Counted from the first letter of the stretch, positions 19,637 to 27,979 are shown. The stretch: 64,000 bases of DNA from Paenibacillus sp. (GCF_031177825.1 NZ_JAPSKE010000004.1:248001-312000); one strand, 5' to 3'. Numbers and translations are program-made. The notes: a model not told the origin generated them from the letters alone.

Positions 19637-21295
19637 TCAATTCGCGGAGGTAAAGCGTTCGTAAGCGATTTGATATTGCGCGAGAACGTCTTCGATCCCC
19701 ATTCGCTTCAGCTCGGCGAGGAAGGCGTCGTATTCCTCGATCGCTTTACGGCCCATGACGAACGCGTTGATCGACTCGTCGACGTACGTCGCGACGTCGG
19801 CCATGATCGGCACGATGACGTCGTTCTCCTCCGGAAGGAATTGGACCGGCGGCATCTTCTTGTCGAAATCGATGAAATCGCCGTACAGTTCAAGCGGATT
19901 TTCCATCTGCCCGTTCGCCTCTCGAATTTGCTGCGGGTAGCTTGGGTCGACGACCGTCGCCCAGCTGCCGCCGCCGATCGTGTGGCTGAGCAGCTTTTCG
20001 GTGTTCGTGGTACCGTCTTCGGGATGGGTCACCTCGCGCTTGTACACCGGCTTGCCGTCCGCCAGGTCGTAGGAGACGCCGTCGACCCCGAAGTTGTTGA
20101 GGATGATGCCCTCTTCCGAATACTGGTAGTCGAGCCACTTCACGACTTCCTCCGGATGCTCCGTCCGCGCGGACACCGCGATGCCGATACCGGCGGCGGG
20201 ATAACGGAACGACACGTGCGATTGGTCGCCGTTCGGTCCGATCGGCGGCAGCATGGGCGCGATCTTGAAGGTCGGATGCTTGCCCGCCATCAATGTCGTG
20301 AAGTTGCCCATATAAGATCCCGACCAGCCGAACCAGGCGCCCGCAACGTCCGAGGTCACCTTCTCGGTGAGCGTATCGAAGGTGTTGTCGACCAGATAGT
20401 TCGGATCGAGGAGTTTCTCTTGGTACAGCTTGTTCAGGAAGGCGACGACGTCCTTAAAGCGCGGGTCGTACGGACCGTAGTCGACCTTGCCGTCTTCGAC
20501 GAAGAAGTCGTATTGCACGCCGAACGCCGGCGCGAACTGAAACATGACGTTATTGAGATGGACCGTGACGAACGGAATTTCGTCTTGCTTCCCGTTGCCG
20601 TTCGGATCGCCGTCGCGGAAGCTCTTCAGGACGTTATACCAATCGTCGGTCGTCTTCGGCGCTTCGAGGCCGAGCTTGTCGAGCCAATCCTGGCGAATTT
20701 GCGGAAACATCTGCGTCAAGTTCGTGTTGTCGAGCACGATGTTCGGCATGTAGTAAATATGCCCGTCCGGCGAGGTGATTTGGCCGCGGATCGCGGGATT
20801 ATCTTCGAGAATTCTCGAGAAGTTCGGCGCATGCTCCTTCAGCAGCTCCTCGAGCGGCAGCAGCGCGCCTTGGGTGCCGTACTTGCTTGCTTCCTTATCC
20901 CAATTCGATGTGTAGACCATGTCCGGAAGCTGGCCGGAGGACATCATGAGCGTGAACGCCTCCGCGCTCGCCGCTTCCGCGGCGTGCTGGAACGCGATAT
21001 GGATGTTCGTATTCTCCTCCATCTTCCGGAAGGAAAACTTGTCGTTGAAGTCCTTGCCTTTGAAGTTGCCGCCGCTCGGCGCCCACAGCGACAATTCCAG
21101 CTTGTCGGCCGCGATGGGAAGCGTCAGCCCTCCGACGTCGCGCCGAGCCGCGCCGGCGTCGGTCGTCGCCCCCGGCTCCGGGGAAGCGGACGGAGCGGGG
21201 GGTTCTTCGGTATTTGCGGAACATGCGGATAATACGACCGAACCCGCCATCGTCAGCGATAAACCAAGCAAAGCGTACCGTTTCGTCTTATTCAC
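19637..21295 (-). CDS. Extracellular solute-binding lipoprotein of the operon A importer
   Basis: The 552-residue product starts at a GTG with GGGAGG 7 bases upstream and has a lipoprotein signal peptide (L-L-G-L-S-L-T-M-A-G-S-V-V-L-S-A-C), with the lipobox cysteine at about residue 26 and a proline-rich linker. The mature part is a large type-1 binding protein of the LplA/YtcQ group. It would capture an oligosaccharide outside the membrane and hand it to the two permeases. It is the first gene of operon A, directly behind the TTGACA-18-TATAAT promoter. A longer frame reaching 21451 has no ribosome binding site. Confidence 0.92.
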   Translation of the reverse strand: MNKTKRYALLGLSLTMAGSVVLSACSANTEEPPAPSASPEPGATTDAGAARRDVGGLTLPIAADKLELSLWAPSGGNFKGKDFNDKFSFRKMEENTNIHIAFQHAAEAASAEAFTLMMSSGQLPDMVYTSNWDKEASKYGTQGALLPLEELLKEHAPNFSRILEDNPAIRGQITSPDGHIYYMPNIVLDNTNLTQMFPQIRQDWLDKLGLEAPKTTDDWYNVLKSFRDGDPNGNGKQDEIPFVTVHLNNVMFQFAPAFGVQYDFFVEDGKVDYGPYDPRFKDVVAFLNKLYQEKLLDPNYLVDNTFDTLTEKVTSDVAGAWFGWSGSYMGNFTTLMAGKHPTFKIAPMLPPIGPNGDQSHVSFRYPAAGIGIAVSARTEHPEEVVKWLDYQYSEEGIILNNFGVDGVSYDLADGKPVYKREVTHPEDGTTNTEKLLSHTIGGGSWATVVDPSYPQQIREANGQMENPLELYGDFIDFDKKMPPVQFLPEENDVIVPIMADVATYVDESINAFVMGRKAIEEYDAFLAELKRMGIEDVLAQYQIAYERFTSAN

Positions 21296-21352
21296 CGTAT
21301 AACCTCCCGAATATGTAGGAATATAACCTTGCGACCCTTGAACACCCATTTC

Positions 21353-21364
21353 GAAAGCGCTTCC
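21353..21364. promoter_or_regulatory. Possible CcpA cre site in the operon A leader
   Basis: GAAAGCGCTTCC contains the AAGCGCTT centre of cre sites and lies between the promoter and the first gene. Only the core matches well, so catabolite repression is a suggestion. Confidence 0.35.
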
Positions 21365-21460
21365 GAAATCCCTTCCGCGGTTCCCACCACCACCACCTAA
21401 TTCCCAATTGATTTCATTCCCCCGGGAAAAAACATGAATAAATGCTTTCATTGAGCTTTC

Positions 21461-21479
21461 TGATGTATCACTGATGTAT
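21461..21479. promoter_or_regulatory. Paired operator repeats TGATGTAT at the operon A promoter
   Basis: Two copies of TGATGTAT start 11 bases apart (21461-21468 and 21472-21479), one helical turn, just downstream of the -10 box, at the expected transcription start. The same octamer occurs, as ATACATCA on the plus strand, at 22991-22998 upstream of the GntR/SBP regulator. Together these suggest the binding site of that regulator. Confidence 0.5.
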
Positions 21480-21483
21480 TTTG

Positions 21484-21513
21484 ATTATAATGCTCCCGAG
21501 AAAATGTTGTCAA
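21484..21513 (-). promoter_or_regulatory. Strong sigma-A promoter of operon A
   Basis: On the minus strand a perfect TTGACA (21508-21513) and a perfect TATAAT (21484-21489) are 18 bases apart. It lies directly after the terminator of the upstream regulator and about 190 bases before the binding-protein start. Confidence 0.8.
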
Positions 21514-21523
21514 CACAAAAAAA

Positions 21524-21547
21524 GCCATTTACCTGACGGTAAATGGC
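21524..21547 (-). terminator. Terminator of the GntR/SBP regulator gene
   Basis: A perfect 10-base-pair stem (21524-21533 with 21538-21547) with a TGAC loop is followed on the minus strand by seven T. It separates the regulator from operon A. Confidence 0.88.
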
Positions 21548-21567
21548 AGTGACAGCGGATTCATTCG

Positions 21568-22962
21568 CTACGGATTCGATTCAATGATAAGTTCTTCTAA
21601 TCTCATGTGAAGATCTCTCTCATCGGATATGCCGGACCAATATTCTTTCAGCCGGTTGCTGATCGATTTCAAGGACGGAATGGAAAGCCCCAAATCCTTA
21701 TGATACATAAACGACGGGAACAGTTCTCGGTACATCAAATATCTTCCGGGACGGTTCAACTGATCCGTCGTCCCCTGCTCCGCCACCAGCTTTCTTGCGG
21801 GAATGCTCGTCGTCCTCTCGCGAACGACGAGCTGGGCTTCCGGCGATGCCAAGAAGTCGGCGAACGCCAGCGCCGCCTCCTTCTCCTTCGCGCGCCGGTT
21901 GACGCCCACGCCGATCGATAGCAGCAGCGTCTTCTGCTCCCCCCCGCGGCGCAGCAGCGGAACCGGCGAAATATCGTATTCGAGCGGAAGCGACTTGAAG
22001 GCGTTCAGGCTGAAATACGTCGTCAAAATCATAGACACCTTCTCCTGCATGAACAACGAAACCGAATCGTCCTCGTTCGTTCCCGAGAAATACTTGGGGA
22101 AGATGTCATGATCGTTCACGATATCGCTGAATTTACGCAAGCTGTAGGCCAGCTTGGGACCGATGCGGACGCGGCCCGCCTCGTCTCGGCTCGTCTCCAT
22201 CCCGCTTTGCAATAAAAACAAGGAATATCGATTCAGCGATGCCGGAACGAAATAGACCGAATGTCTTCCGCTGTGCGCCGTCAGCTTCTGCGCGGTGTCC
22301 ACGAGATCGTCCCACGTCCAATAGCTGTCCGGTTCCGGCAGACCCGCTTCCCGGAAGTGCCCCTTGTTGTAACAAAGCACGACCGGCGAGAAAGATACGG
22401 CTCTTGCGTACAGTCGACCGTCGCAACGGAACGCTTCGCTGGCGATCGGGTAGATGCCTTCGTCCGGCTCGAGCGGCTCAAGCAGCGAGAGTCGTTCGTC
22501 GTTTTCGACCAGCTCCTGGAATTGAGAATTACTGAAGGAGACGACGTCCAGCAAGCCGCTCGATAACATCTCGCCCGCCGAACTCACGTGTTCGAAGAAA
22601 TCTAGGGGAATGGCGCGAACGCGAATGCCGGGATGCCTGCGATGAAATTCCTCCAACAGCTCGGTCATCTGAATGTCGTCCGTCAGCGACGGGTTGCACC
22701 CGAAATTGACGGTGACGACCTGCCGATCCTTCGAGACCATGCTGCCGACGCGATCGATCTTCACGATCAGCCCTTCGGCTACCAGCTCGTCCAATCCTTT
22801 GCGGACGGACTTGTTGCTGAGGTGGAATTGTTTCGCCAGCGCGCTCTCAGCCGGCAAATACGATCCAGGCTTGCGAGTCCCGTTGATGATTTCTGAGCGG
22901 AGTGTGGAGACCATATAATCCAATTTCTCTTGAAACGACAGTCGATCTGATTGACCACTCAT
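21568..22962 (-). CDS. Regulator: GntR winged helix fused to a solute-binding-protein domain
   Basis: The 464-residue protein has a GntR-type DNA-binding domain (about residues 8-75: P-A-E-S-A-L-A-K-Q-F, S-N-K-S-V-R-K-G-L-D-E-L). A type-1 extracellular solute-binding-protein fold follows from about residue 85 to the end (L-L-E-E-F-H-R-R-H-P-G-I-R-V, Y-N-K-G-H-F-R-E-A-G, Y-W-T-W-D-D-L, A-L-A-F-A-D-F-L-A-S-P-E-A-Q). It has no signal peptide, so the binding domain works inside the cell as the ligand sensor, instead of the usual UTRA or LacI domain. The ATG at 22960-22962 has GAGG 8 bases upstream; the one at 22966-22968 is too close. It precedes operon A, whose promoter carries repeats also found at this gene's promoter. 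Confidence 0.88.
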   Translation of the reverse strand: MSGQSDRLSFQEKLDYMVSTLRSEIINGTRKPGSYLPAESALAKQFHLSNKSVRKGLDELVAEGLIVKIDRVGSMVSKDRQVVTVNFGCNPSLTDDIQMTELLEEFHRRHPGIRVRAIPLDFFEHVSSAGEMLSSGLLDVVSFSNSQFQELVENDERLSLLEPLEPDEGIYPIASEAFRCDGRLYARAVSFSPVVLCYNKGHFREAGLPEPDSYWTWDDLVDTAQKLTAHSGRHSVYFVPASLNRYSLFLLQSGMETSRDEAGRVRIGPKLAYSLRKFSDIVNDHDIFPKYFSGTNEDDSVSLFMQEKVSMILTTYFSLNAFKSLPLEYDISPVPLLRRGGEQKTLLLSIGVGVNRRAKEKEAALAFADFLASPEAQLVVRERTTSIPARKLVAEQGTTDQLNRPGRYLMYRELFPSFMYHKDLGLSIPSLKSISNRLKEYWSGISDERDLHMRLEELIIESNP

Positions 22963-22990
22963 GTACATTACCTCAATTTTTCAATTCGAT

Positions 22991-22998
22991 ATACATCA
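22991..22998. promoter_or_regulatory. Candidate auto-operator of the GntR/SBP regulator
   Basis: ATACATCA is the reverse complement of the TGATGTAT repeats at the operon A promoter and lies about 30 bases upstream of the regulator start codon. Confidence 0.4.
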
Positions 22999-23143
22999 CA
23001 TGTTACATTTTGCGGAAAACCTCCGCGAATGTCAATGTGTGTATCGTTAGCAAGTCCCGGATCTCGTCGATCATCCCCTTGCCGTACGTTCGAACCGCTC
23101 CGCCGGGACAAGGTTCGTTCAGGGCGAAACCGAACCTCGCCGA

Positions 23144-23767
23144 TTACCACCCGCCCTTCGACTTCTCCACCAACCGAATGGCTTCCGATCGGTCGGCGGC
23201 GGGCAGCTTATTCAGGACGATCGTCACGTAGTTGGATACCGTCTTGGAGGATAGCCCCATTCTTTCGCCGATCTGCGCGTTCGAGGCTCCCTCGGCGATC
23301 CAATGCAGCACTTCCTTCTCCCGTGCGGTCAGCTGCGGGAACGCGTCCAGATGCGTGAAAGGACGCGTCGCGTAATCGATCATCCGCGTCGCCACTTCGC
23401 CGCTGAAGATCGCCTCTCCCGCCGCGACGGCGCGGATCGCCCGGAGAATCTCGTCCCGGTCGGCGTCCTTCAAGATGTATCCTCGCGCGCCCGTCCGCAT
23501 CGCCGCCATGACGGACGCATCGTCCTGATGCATCGTCAAAAACAAGATCTGTACGCCCGGGTGCCGCTCCTTCATGCGCCGAGCCGCCTCGACGCCGTTC
23601 ATCTCCGGCATACGAATGTCGACGAGGGCGACGTCCGGCTTCAGCTCCTCGCAGCGTTGGACGGCCTCGGCGCCGTTCGTCGCCTCGGCGACTACGTCCA
23701 TGTCGCCCGCCGTCTCCAGAATCGTCCGAACGCCCTTGCGGTACATCGGATGATCGTCAGCGATCAT
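23144..23767 (-). CDS. NarL/FixJ-family response regulator
   Basis: The product has a receiver domain (acidic pair I-A-D-D-H, phosphoacceptor aspartate in L-V-D-I-R-M-P, T-M-H, and lysine in L-K-D-A-D) and a C-terminal LuxR-type helix-turn-helix (L-T-A-R-E-K-E-V-L, S-S-K-T-V-S-N-Y-V). It would bind DNA after phosphorylation by the kinase encoded just upstream. The first ATG gives a receiver that lacks most of beta-strand 1. An in-frame CTG at 23780-23782, overlapping the kinase stop and 9 bases after AAGGAG, would add the usual N-I-R-I and is the likelier true start. Confidence 0.93.
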   Translation of the reverse strand: MIADDHPMYRKGVRTILETAGDMDVVAEATNGAEAVQRCEELKPDVALVDIRMPEMNGVEAARRMKERHPGVQILFLTMHQDDASVMAAMRTGARGYILKDADRDEILRAIRAVAAGEAIFSGEVATRMIDYATRPFTHLDAFPQLTAREKEVLHWIAEGASNAQIGERMGLSSKTVSNYVTIVLNKLPAADRSEAIRLVEKSKGGW

Positions 23768-23778
23768 GATTCGAATGT

Positions 23779-25950
23779 TCAGTCCGTCCCTCTCCTTTCC
23801 TCGCGCGGCGTCATCGGCAGCCGGGCGGAGATCCGGGTTCCTCCGAAGCCGTCCTGCGGAGACTCGATCCGCAGCGTTCCGCCCAGCTCCTCCGCCCGCT
23901 CTCGAAGCGATGTCAGTCCGACGCCGCCGGCGCCGTCGTCCCTGAGCGGTTTCTTCTCTTCCGAGAGTCCGATCCCGTCGTCCCTTACTTCGATATGCAG
24001 CTCGCCTTCCTTAGGCGCGATCGATACGCGGCATTCCGTCGCGGACGCATGCTTCACGACGTTGGCGAGCGCCTCGGATACGATGCGGTACGCCGCCGCC
24101 TCGACGGCCGCCGGCAGCGGCGGCAGCTCCCCGTCCGATGTAACGACGATGCGCACATTGGCCCCTTCGAGCTGCGTCCAGCGCTCGGCCCGTTGGCGAA
24201 CGGCTTCCGACAAGCCGTATTGGTCCAGCGCCGGGGGACGCAGATTGTTCACGAAGGCGCGGATATCCCCGGCCGCCTCCCGGATATCCGTCTCGAGCTC
24301 CGATACGATCTTCTTGGCGCGGGACGGATCCCGTTCCATCAAGTCGCGTGCGGCGGAAGCGAGCAGCGCCAGCGAGGCTAGGCGCGGCGCGAGATCGTCG
24401 TGCAGATTGTTGCGGATCGTGCGACGCTCCTCTTCCCTGGCGTACACCAACTTCTCCCTGGATGCTTGCAGCTCTTGCATAAGTCTCCCGATATCGAGCG
24501 ACTGCTTGAGGTCGTACAAGATTCTGGCCGCTTCCCGCGCGAATAACTGCAGCAGCTTGCCGTCGGCGGAGGAGAGCGGCTCGCCCGGCGCGCGCGGCAT
24601 GGCGTACAGCCCGCCCAGTTCCTCTCCGCCGACGACGAGCGGCAGCCGAACGGCGGAAGCATCCCTCCCGCCGCCCGATGCGGCCGCTTCCGTCTCGACG
24701 CCGCGAATCTTGATCGTAATCGACGCATGCGGCAGCCGCATCGCCTCCCGGATCGTCGCCGTCACCGAATCCAATACCCGTTCGGGGGCGAACGGCTCGC
24801 GCAGCCGATCGCCGAGACGGACGAGGAACGTCACGGGATCCTCCCTTCGTCCGTAGACGATCCGATTCGACAGCTTATCCAACGCGTTCTTGATCGGCGA
24901 AAACAGCACGGCGACGACGCCCGTCGCGATCAGCCGGAACACGCCGCTCTCCGTCTGGAAGACCAATGCCAGATACGCAACGACGGCAAGATAGATCGCG
25001 AACGAAATTACGAGCAACGCGGCGTAGACGATACCGCTCCTGACGACGGGGGGCACGCCCCAAAGTCTGTGCTTCAGCAGCGCCGCGCCCAGCGACAGGG
25101 GAATCCACAGCATCGCCGATCGCGCCGCCAAATCCAGCCAGAACAAGTGCCCGCCATAGAATTCGGGCCACGCGACCAGAGGCAGGCTGACGGCGATGAG
25201 CGTCGCGAAGGCGCCGATGAACCCGACGGCCACCTTCCGAATCGCCTCTCGGCCTTGTTCCGCCGAGGCTTCCCGGTACTGCGTGAATTGACTATAGGAT
25301 AACGAACCGTAGAAGACCACCATCCAGAGCAGCGACAGCGCGAGCGGCCAACGCTCGACATGGATCGCCGGGTAGGGCAGTACATCCGGAACATTCCGAA
25401 CCAGGAACGCTGCGATCGCGACCCAGGGAAGCCACGACCTCGTCGCGCGCCCGCTCGGGAACAGAAGGGCGAATGCCATGAAGCCGGCGATAGCGGCGGT
25501 TTGCGCCGCGGGAACGAGCCACGCGGCCCCTTCCCAGCCTAGATAGGTTTGGTTGCCGAACGCGAAGCAAACTAAAGAGAAAGCCGCGATCGAGCCGAGC
25601 GAATCCTTCGGCTTCAAGAGCAAGATCAGCCCGGCGACGGCGGCGTACACCGCGTAGAAGACGGCGTCCAGTCCCAAGTGAAGCCAGGCCGTTCCGGCGA
25701 TGCCGAATAACGGCGCGCCGCCCGGTGCGGCCGCGATCGGACTCATGGTCGCCCATTCGCAGCCCGAGGTCGGACCGTAGCACGTCGATATCAGATAGTC
25801 GTAATAGAACGGCAGCGCCGCGAGGAAGCAGGCGGTCAGCCCGAGCGCTCCCGCCGTCGCAGCGACGTATAACGCGGACAGCCGCCGGATTTTCCGGCGG
25901 CGGCTTGGTTCGGTCGACGTAGCGAAGGACGCTTTCCCCTCTGCGGTCAT
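23779..25950 (-). CDS. Membrane-bound NarX/ComP-type sensor histidine kinase
   Basis: The 723-residue kinase has an N-terminal half with eight or more hydrophobic segments (to about residue 350) and a cytosolic GAF-like region (about 370-480). The HisKA_3 box is R-E-E-E-R-R-T-I-R-N-N-L-H-D-D-L-A-P near residue 510, with the histidine in L-H-D-D, and a HATPase_c domain ends the protein (D-D-G-I-G-L, G-G-V-G-L-T-S-L-R-E-R). It phosphorylates the response regulator that follows with a few bases of overlap. An extracytoplasmic loop carries a cysteine pair (C-Y-G-P-T-S-G-C), and the next gene upstream encodes a membrane protein with C-G-G-C, so they may sense together. The signal is unknown. Confidence 0.92.
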   Translation of the reverse strand: MTAEGKASFATSTEPSRRRKIRRLSALYVAATAGALGLTACFLAALPFYYDYLISTCYGPTSGCEWATMSPIAAAPGGAPLFGIAGTAWLHLGLDAVFYAVYAAVAGLILLLKPKDSLGSIAAFSLVCFAFGNQTYLGWEGAAWLVPAAQTAAIAGFMAFALLFPSGRATRSWLPWVAIAAFLVRNVPDVLPYPAIHVERWPLALSLLWMVVFYGSLSYSQFTQYREASAEQGREAIRKVAVGFIGAFATLIAVSLPLVAWPEFYGGHLFWLDLAARSAMLWIPLSLGAALLKHRLWGVPPVVRSGIVYAALLVISFAIYLAVVAYLALVFQTESGVFRLIATGVVAVLFSPIKNALDKLSNRIVYGRREDPVTFLVRLGDRLREPFAPERVLDSVTATIREAMRLPHASITIKIRGVETEAAASGGGRDASAVRLPLVVGGEELGGLYAMPRAPGEPLSSADGKLLQLFAREAARILYDLKQSLDIGRLMQELQASREKLVYAREEERRTIRNNLHDDLAPRLASLALLASAARDLMERDPSRAKKIVSELETDIREAAGDIRAFVNNLRPPALDQYGLSEAVRQRAERWTQLEGANVRIVVTSDGELPPLPAAVEAAAYRIVSEALANVVKHASATECRVSIAPKEGELHIEVRDDGIGLSEEKKPLRDDGAGGVGLTSLRERAEELGGTLRIESPQDGFGGTRISARLPMTPREERRGTD

Positions 25951-25959
25951 GAACGAAAA

Positions 25960-26763
25960 TCACCTCGAGCGTTGAGTGTAATATAACGTACCGGCGAAGG
26001 CGAGACCGAAGACGATCGATGCGGCGCCCCCCGCGAGACCCCAGCTTCCCGGATGGGTCGGCACCGCGAGCGCCGCAGCCCCCAGATAGACGTACGTGAG
26101 GCTGACGATGACGCCGAGCGCGAACGAACCGGCCCGTTTCGCGGAAGCGAGGAACCCGGCGTACAGCAGCACGAGGAGCATCGCCGCCTCTTCGCCCCAG
26201 CGGAATTGGTCCGCGGTTTCTCCCATCTGCTGCATGCCGGCGTGAATCGCCACCGGAACGAGGATCAGCGCGGCGGCGGCGGACATCGCTAGAAGCGGTC
26301 GGGCGTAACCGCCGGCCGGTTCAAGCTTGATCGCCGCCGAACGGCGATGGTAGAAGGCGAACAGCACGAGCAGCACGAGAAGGAACATTACGAAGACGAA
26401 CGCCTTCTGGAGCGCCATCTGCGGCGATGTGATCGCGAGGACGGCCAGGAACGCGAGATGACCGACGGCGTATACATGAAGCAACACCGGCTTCTCGTAA
26501 GGCTTGCGCAGCAAGGCGATGAGACAGCCTCCGAATAGGAACGCGAGCAGCGCTCCGTGCGAAGCCGCGAGCCAACGATACGAATCCGGAACGAACGTCT
26601 CGTCGTTGCAGCCTCCGCAATCGGACGGCACCCAAGGCTCCAACGCCTCCGTGGCCCCTTGCAGGAAGAAAAATCCGAATAACGCGAACAGAACGGCGAC
26701 GACGCCGAATCCGATTCGCTTCCAGCGCTTCGGCTGGTTTGTTACTGTTGTCGATGCTAGCAT
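25960..26763 (-). CDS. Multi-spanning membrane protein next to the two-component system
   Basis: The 267-residue protein has about seven hydrophobic segments and no recognised family signature. A cysteine pair D-C-G-G-C-N lies in the loop after the first membrane segment. AGGGGA lies 9 bases before the ATG. It ends 9 bases before the kinase start, so the three genes form one operon. It may be an accessory sensor subunit; this is inference from position and from the cysteine pair shared with the kinase. Confidence 0.75.
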   Translation of the reverse strand: MLASTTVTNQPKRWKRIGFGVVAVLFALFGFFFLQGATEALEPWVPSDCGGCNDETFVPDSYRWLAASHGALLAFLFGGCLIALLRKPYEKPVLLHVYAVGHLAFLAVLAITSPQMALQKAFVFVMFLLVLLVLFAFYHRRSAAIKLEPAGGYARPLLAMSAAAALILVPVAIHAGMQQMGETADQFRWGEEAAMLLVLLYAGFLASAKRAGSFALGVIVSLTYVYLGAAALAVPTHPGSWGLAGGAASIVFGLAFAGTLYYTQRSR

Positions 26764-26835
26764 ATTCCTTAATCCCCTCTCGTCGGTTACTGGTATTCAG
26801 CATATCGAATACCGCGACACGACGAATAGAGGTCC

Positions 26836-26855
26836 ATTCCCGGAAATTCGGGAAT
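26836..26855. promoter_or_regulatory. Inverted repeat upstream of the two-component operon
   Basis: Seven-base arms ATTCCCG and CGGGAAT are separated by six bases, about 75 bases before the first gene of the operon. The geometry fits a dimeric regulator site; the NarL-type regulator of the operon is a candidate binder. Confidence 0.4.
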
Positions 26856-27004
26856 ATCGGTCGGGAACGTTACGTGCGCGATCGGGCGAATAACTCCTCG
26901 ATGACGGCGATCGCCTTCGCTTTCGATAGGTCGATGTACGCGAGGATGTCGTTCAACCGGTCTGCATCCTGTTTCCCGCCTATTGATCGTTGCTTGCGCA
27001 AAAA

Positions 27005-27033
27005 GACAGCCCGCCGTTACCTCGCGGACTGCC
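27005..27033 (-). terminator. Terminator downstream of the DUF2935 gene
   Basis: A GC-rich stem of about 10 pairs with two G-T pairs (27005-27015 with 27024-27033) is followed on the minus strand by TTTTT. It lies about 130 bases after the DUF2935 stop. Confidence 0.65.
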
Positions 27034-27160
27034 CCTCGGCTTTCCATCATACCGTTCTACTCGATACCTAGTAAGTTACAATAAAAGCTACCATAGAATT
27101 GTTAATATTTCCATTCGTTTCTCGTTTTTTCGCGTGGACACGTTCGAAACTCGAATGGCA

Positions 27161-27979
27161 TTACGTTTCCACTCTCGGTTTTCCAGGGTCGCAGTCCGGA
27201 GGCTGCACCTCCGATACCCATGATAGTTTCGTTAAGTAATAGCATTCTTCCCTTGCCATATGATCGGCCATAAGCGGCATGAGAGCGCCTAGTACCTCTT
27301 TCGTCAGTCTCATCTCTTCCAGCTCTTCCAAGAACTTCGTAAACAAGAGCATCTCGAGCTCGACTTGTTTGTTGAAACGCTGCAGCGCCGGGAATTGTCG
27401 AAGCCCTGTCCGGGTATAGCCGGCCAATTCCACGGCTTTCAGGTAAAACGCTTCGAATTGTTTCGTGAAAGCTTCGCTGGCGTGCTTTAATTTCTTCTCG
27501 ACCGGATCGAGCTCCGCGCTGATCGCCGCGGAATGACCGAATGCGTCCTGCAGCCATACCAGATGATGATGGAGCGCTTCCTGTCGCGGAGGAATTTGAC
27601 TCTCCTGCAGATAATGAAAGACGGATAACGCTTCTTCGACCTCGTTCACCATATGATTAAGGAACGTGGGCGGCAGGTTGATTTTAATATTGCCCGCAAG
27701 ATGACGTTGAAGAAGATGCAGCTTGAAAAAGCGAATGTCTTGCCCGTTTCGGTACGCGCTCCGATTGAGTTCAAGGATCGTCTGCGCCGGCGGCTCGGCT
27801 CTGGCCGTCTCCAGCATCGCGTCGAAGGAACGAATGAACGACTCCGCCCTGCTTCCCTCTTCTCGCTCTTCCGGGGACAACGCGTTAAGGATGAAACGGG
27901 CATGATCCCCCAATACTTGCAGCCAAAACCGGAGTTCGAACAAGGATGCTTCTTCGTAAGTCATCGATTTCATCTCCAT
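27161..27979 (-). CDS. DUF2935 (ferritin-like helical bundle) protein
   Basis: The 272-residue product is made of two homologous alpha-helical halves rich in E and H (E-L-R-F-W-L-Q-V-L-G-D-H-A-R-F-I in the first, H-H-L-V-W-L-Q-D-A-F-G-H-S-A in the second), the layout of DUF2935 proteins of spore-forming Firmicutes. These look like ferritin-type four-helix bundles with possible metal sites; function is not established. The ATG at 27977-27979 was chosen because GGAGG lies 5 bases upstream; an upstream GTG overlaps its own ribosome site. Confidence 0.8.
   Translation of the reverse strand: MEMKSMTYEEASLFELRFWLQVLGDHARFILNALSPEEREEGSRAESFIRSFDAMLETARAEPPAQTILELNRSAYRNGQDIRFFKLHLLQRHLAGNIKINLPPTFLNHMVNEVEEALSVFHYLQESQIPPRQEALHHHLVWLQDAFGHSAAISAELDPVEKKLKHASEAFTKQFEAFYLKAVELAGYTRTGLRQFPALQRFNKQVELEMLLFTKFLEELEEMRLTKEVLGALMPLMADHMAREECYYLTKLSWVSEVQPPDCDPGKPRVET

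Larger units (their letters stand above)
26764..27160. other. Intergenic stretch between the DUF2935 gene and the two-component operon
   Basis: The stretch contains the inverted repeat at 26836-26855 and a terminator hairpin at 27005-27033. It also holds a 43-codon frame (26870-27001, minus strand, TTG start, no ribosome binding site) whose translation looks protein-like (K-Q-D-A-D-R-L-N-D-I-L-A-Y-I-D) but has no known relative; it may be a gene remnant. Confidence 0.4.
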
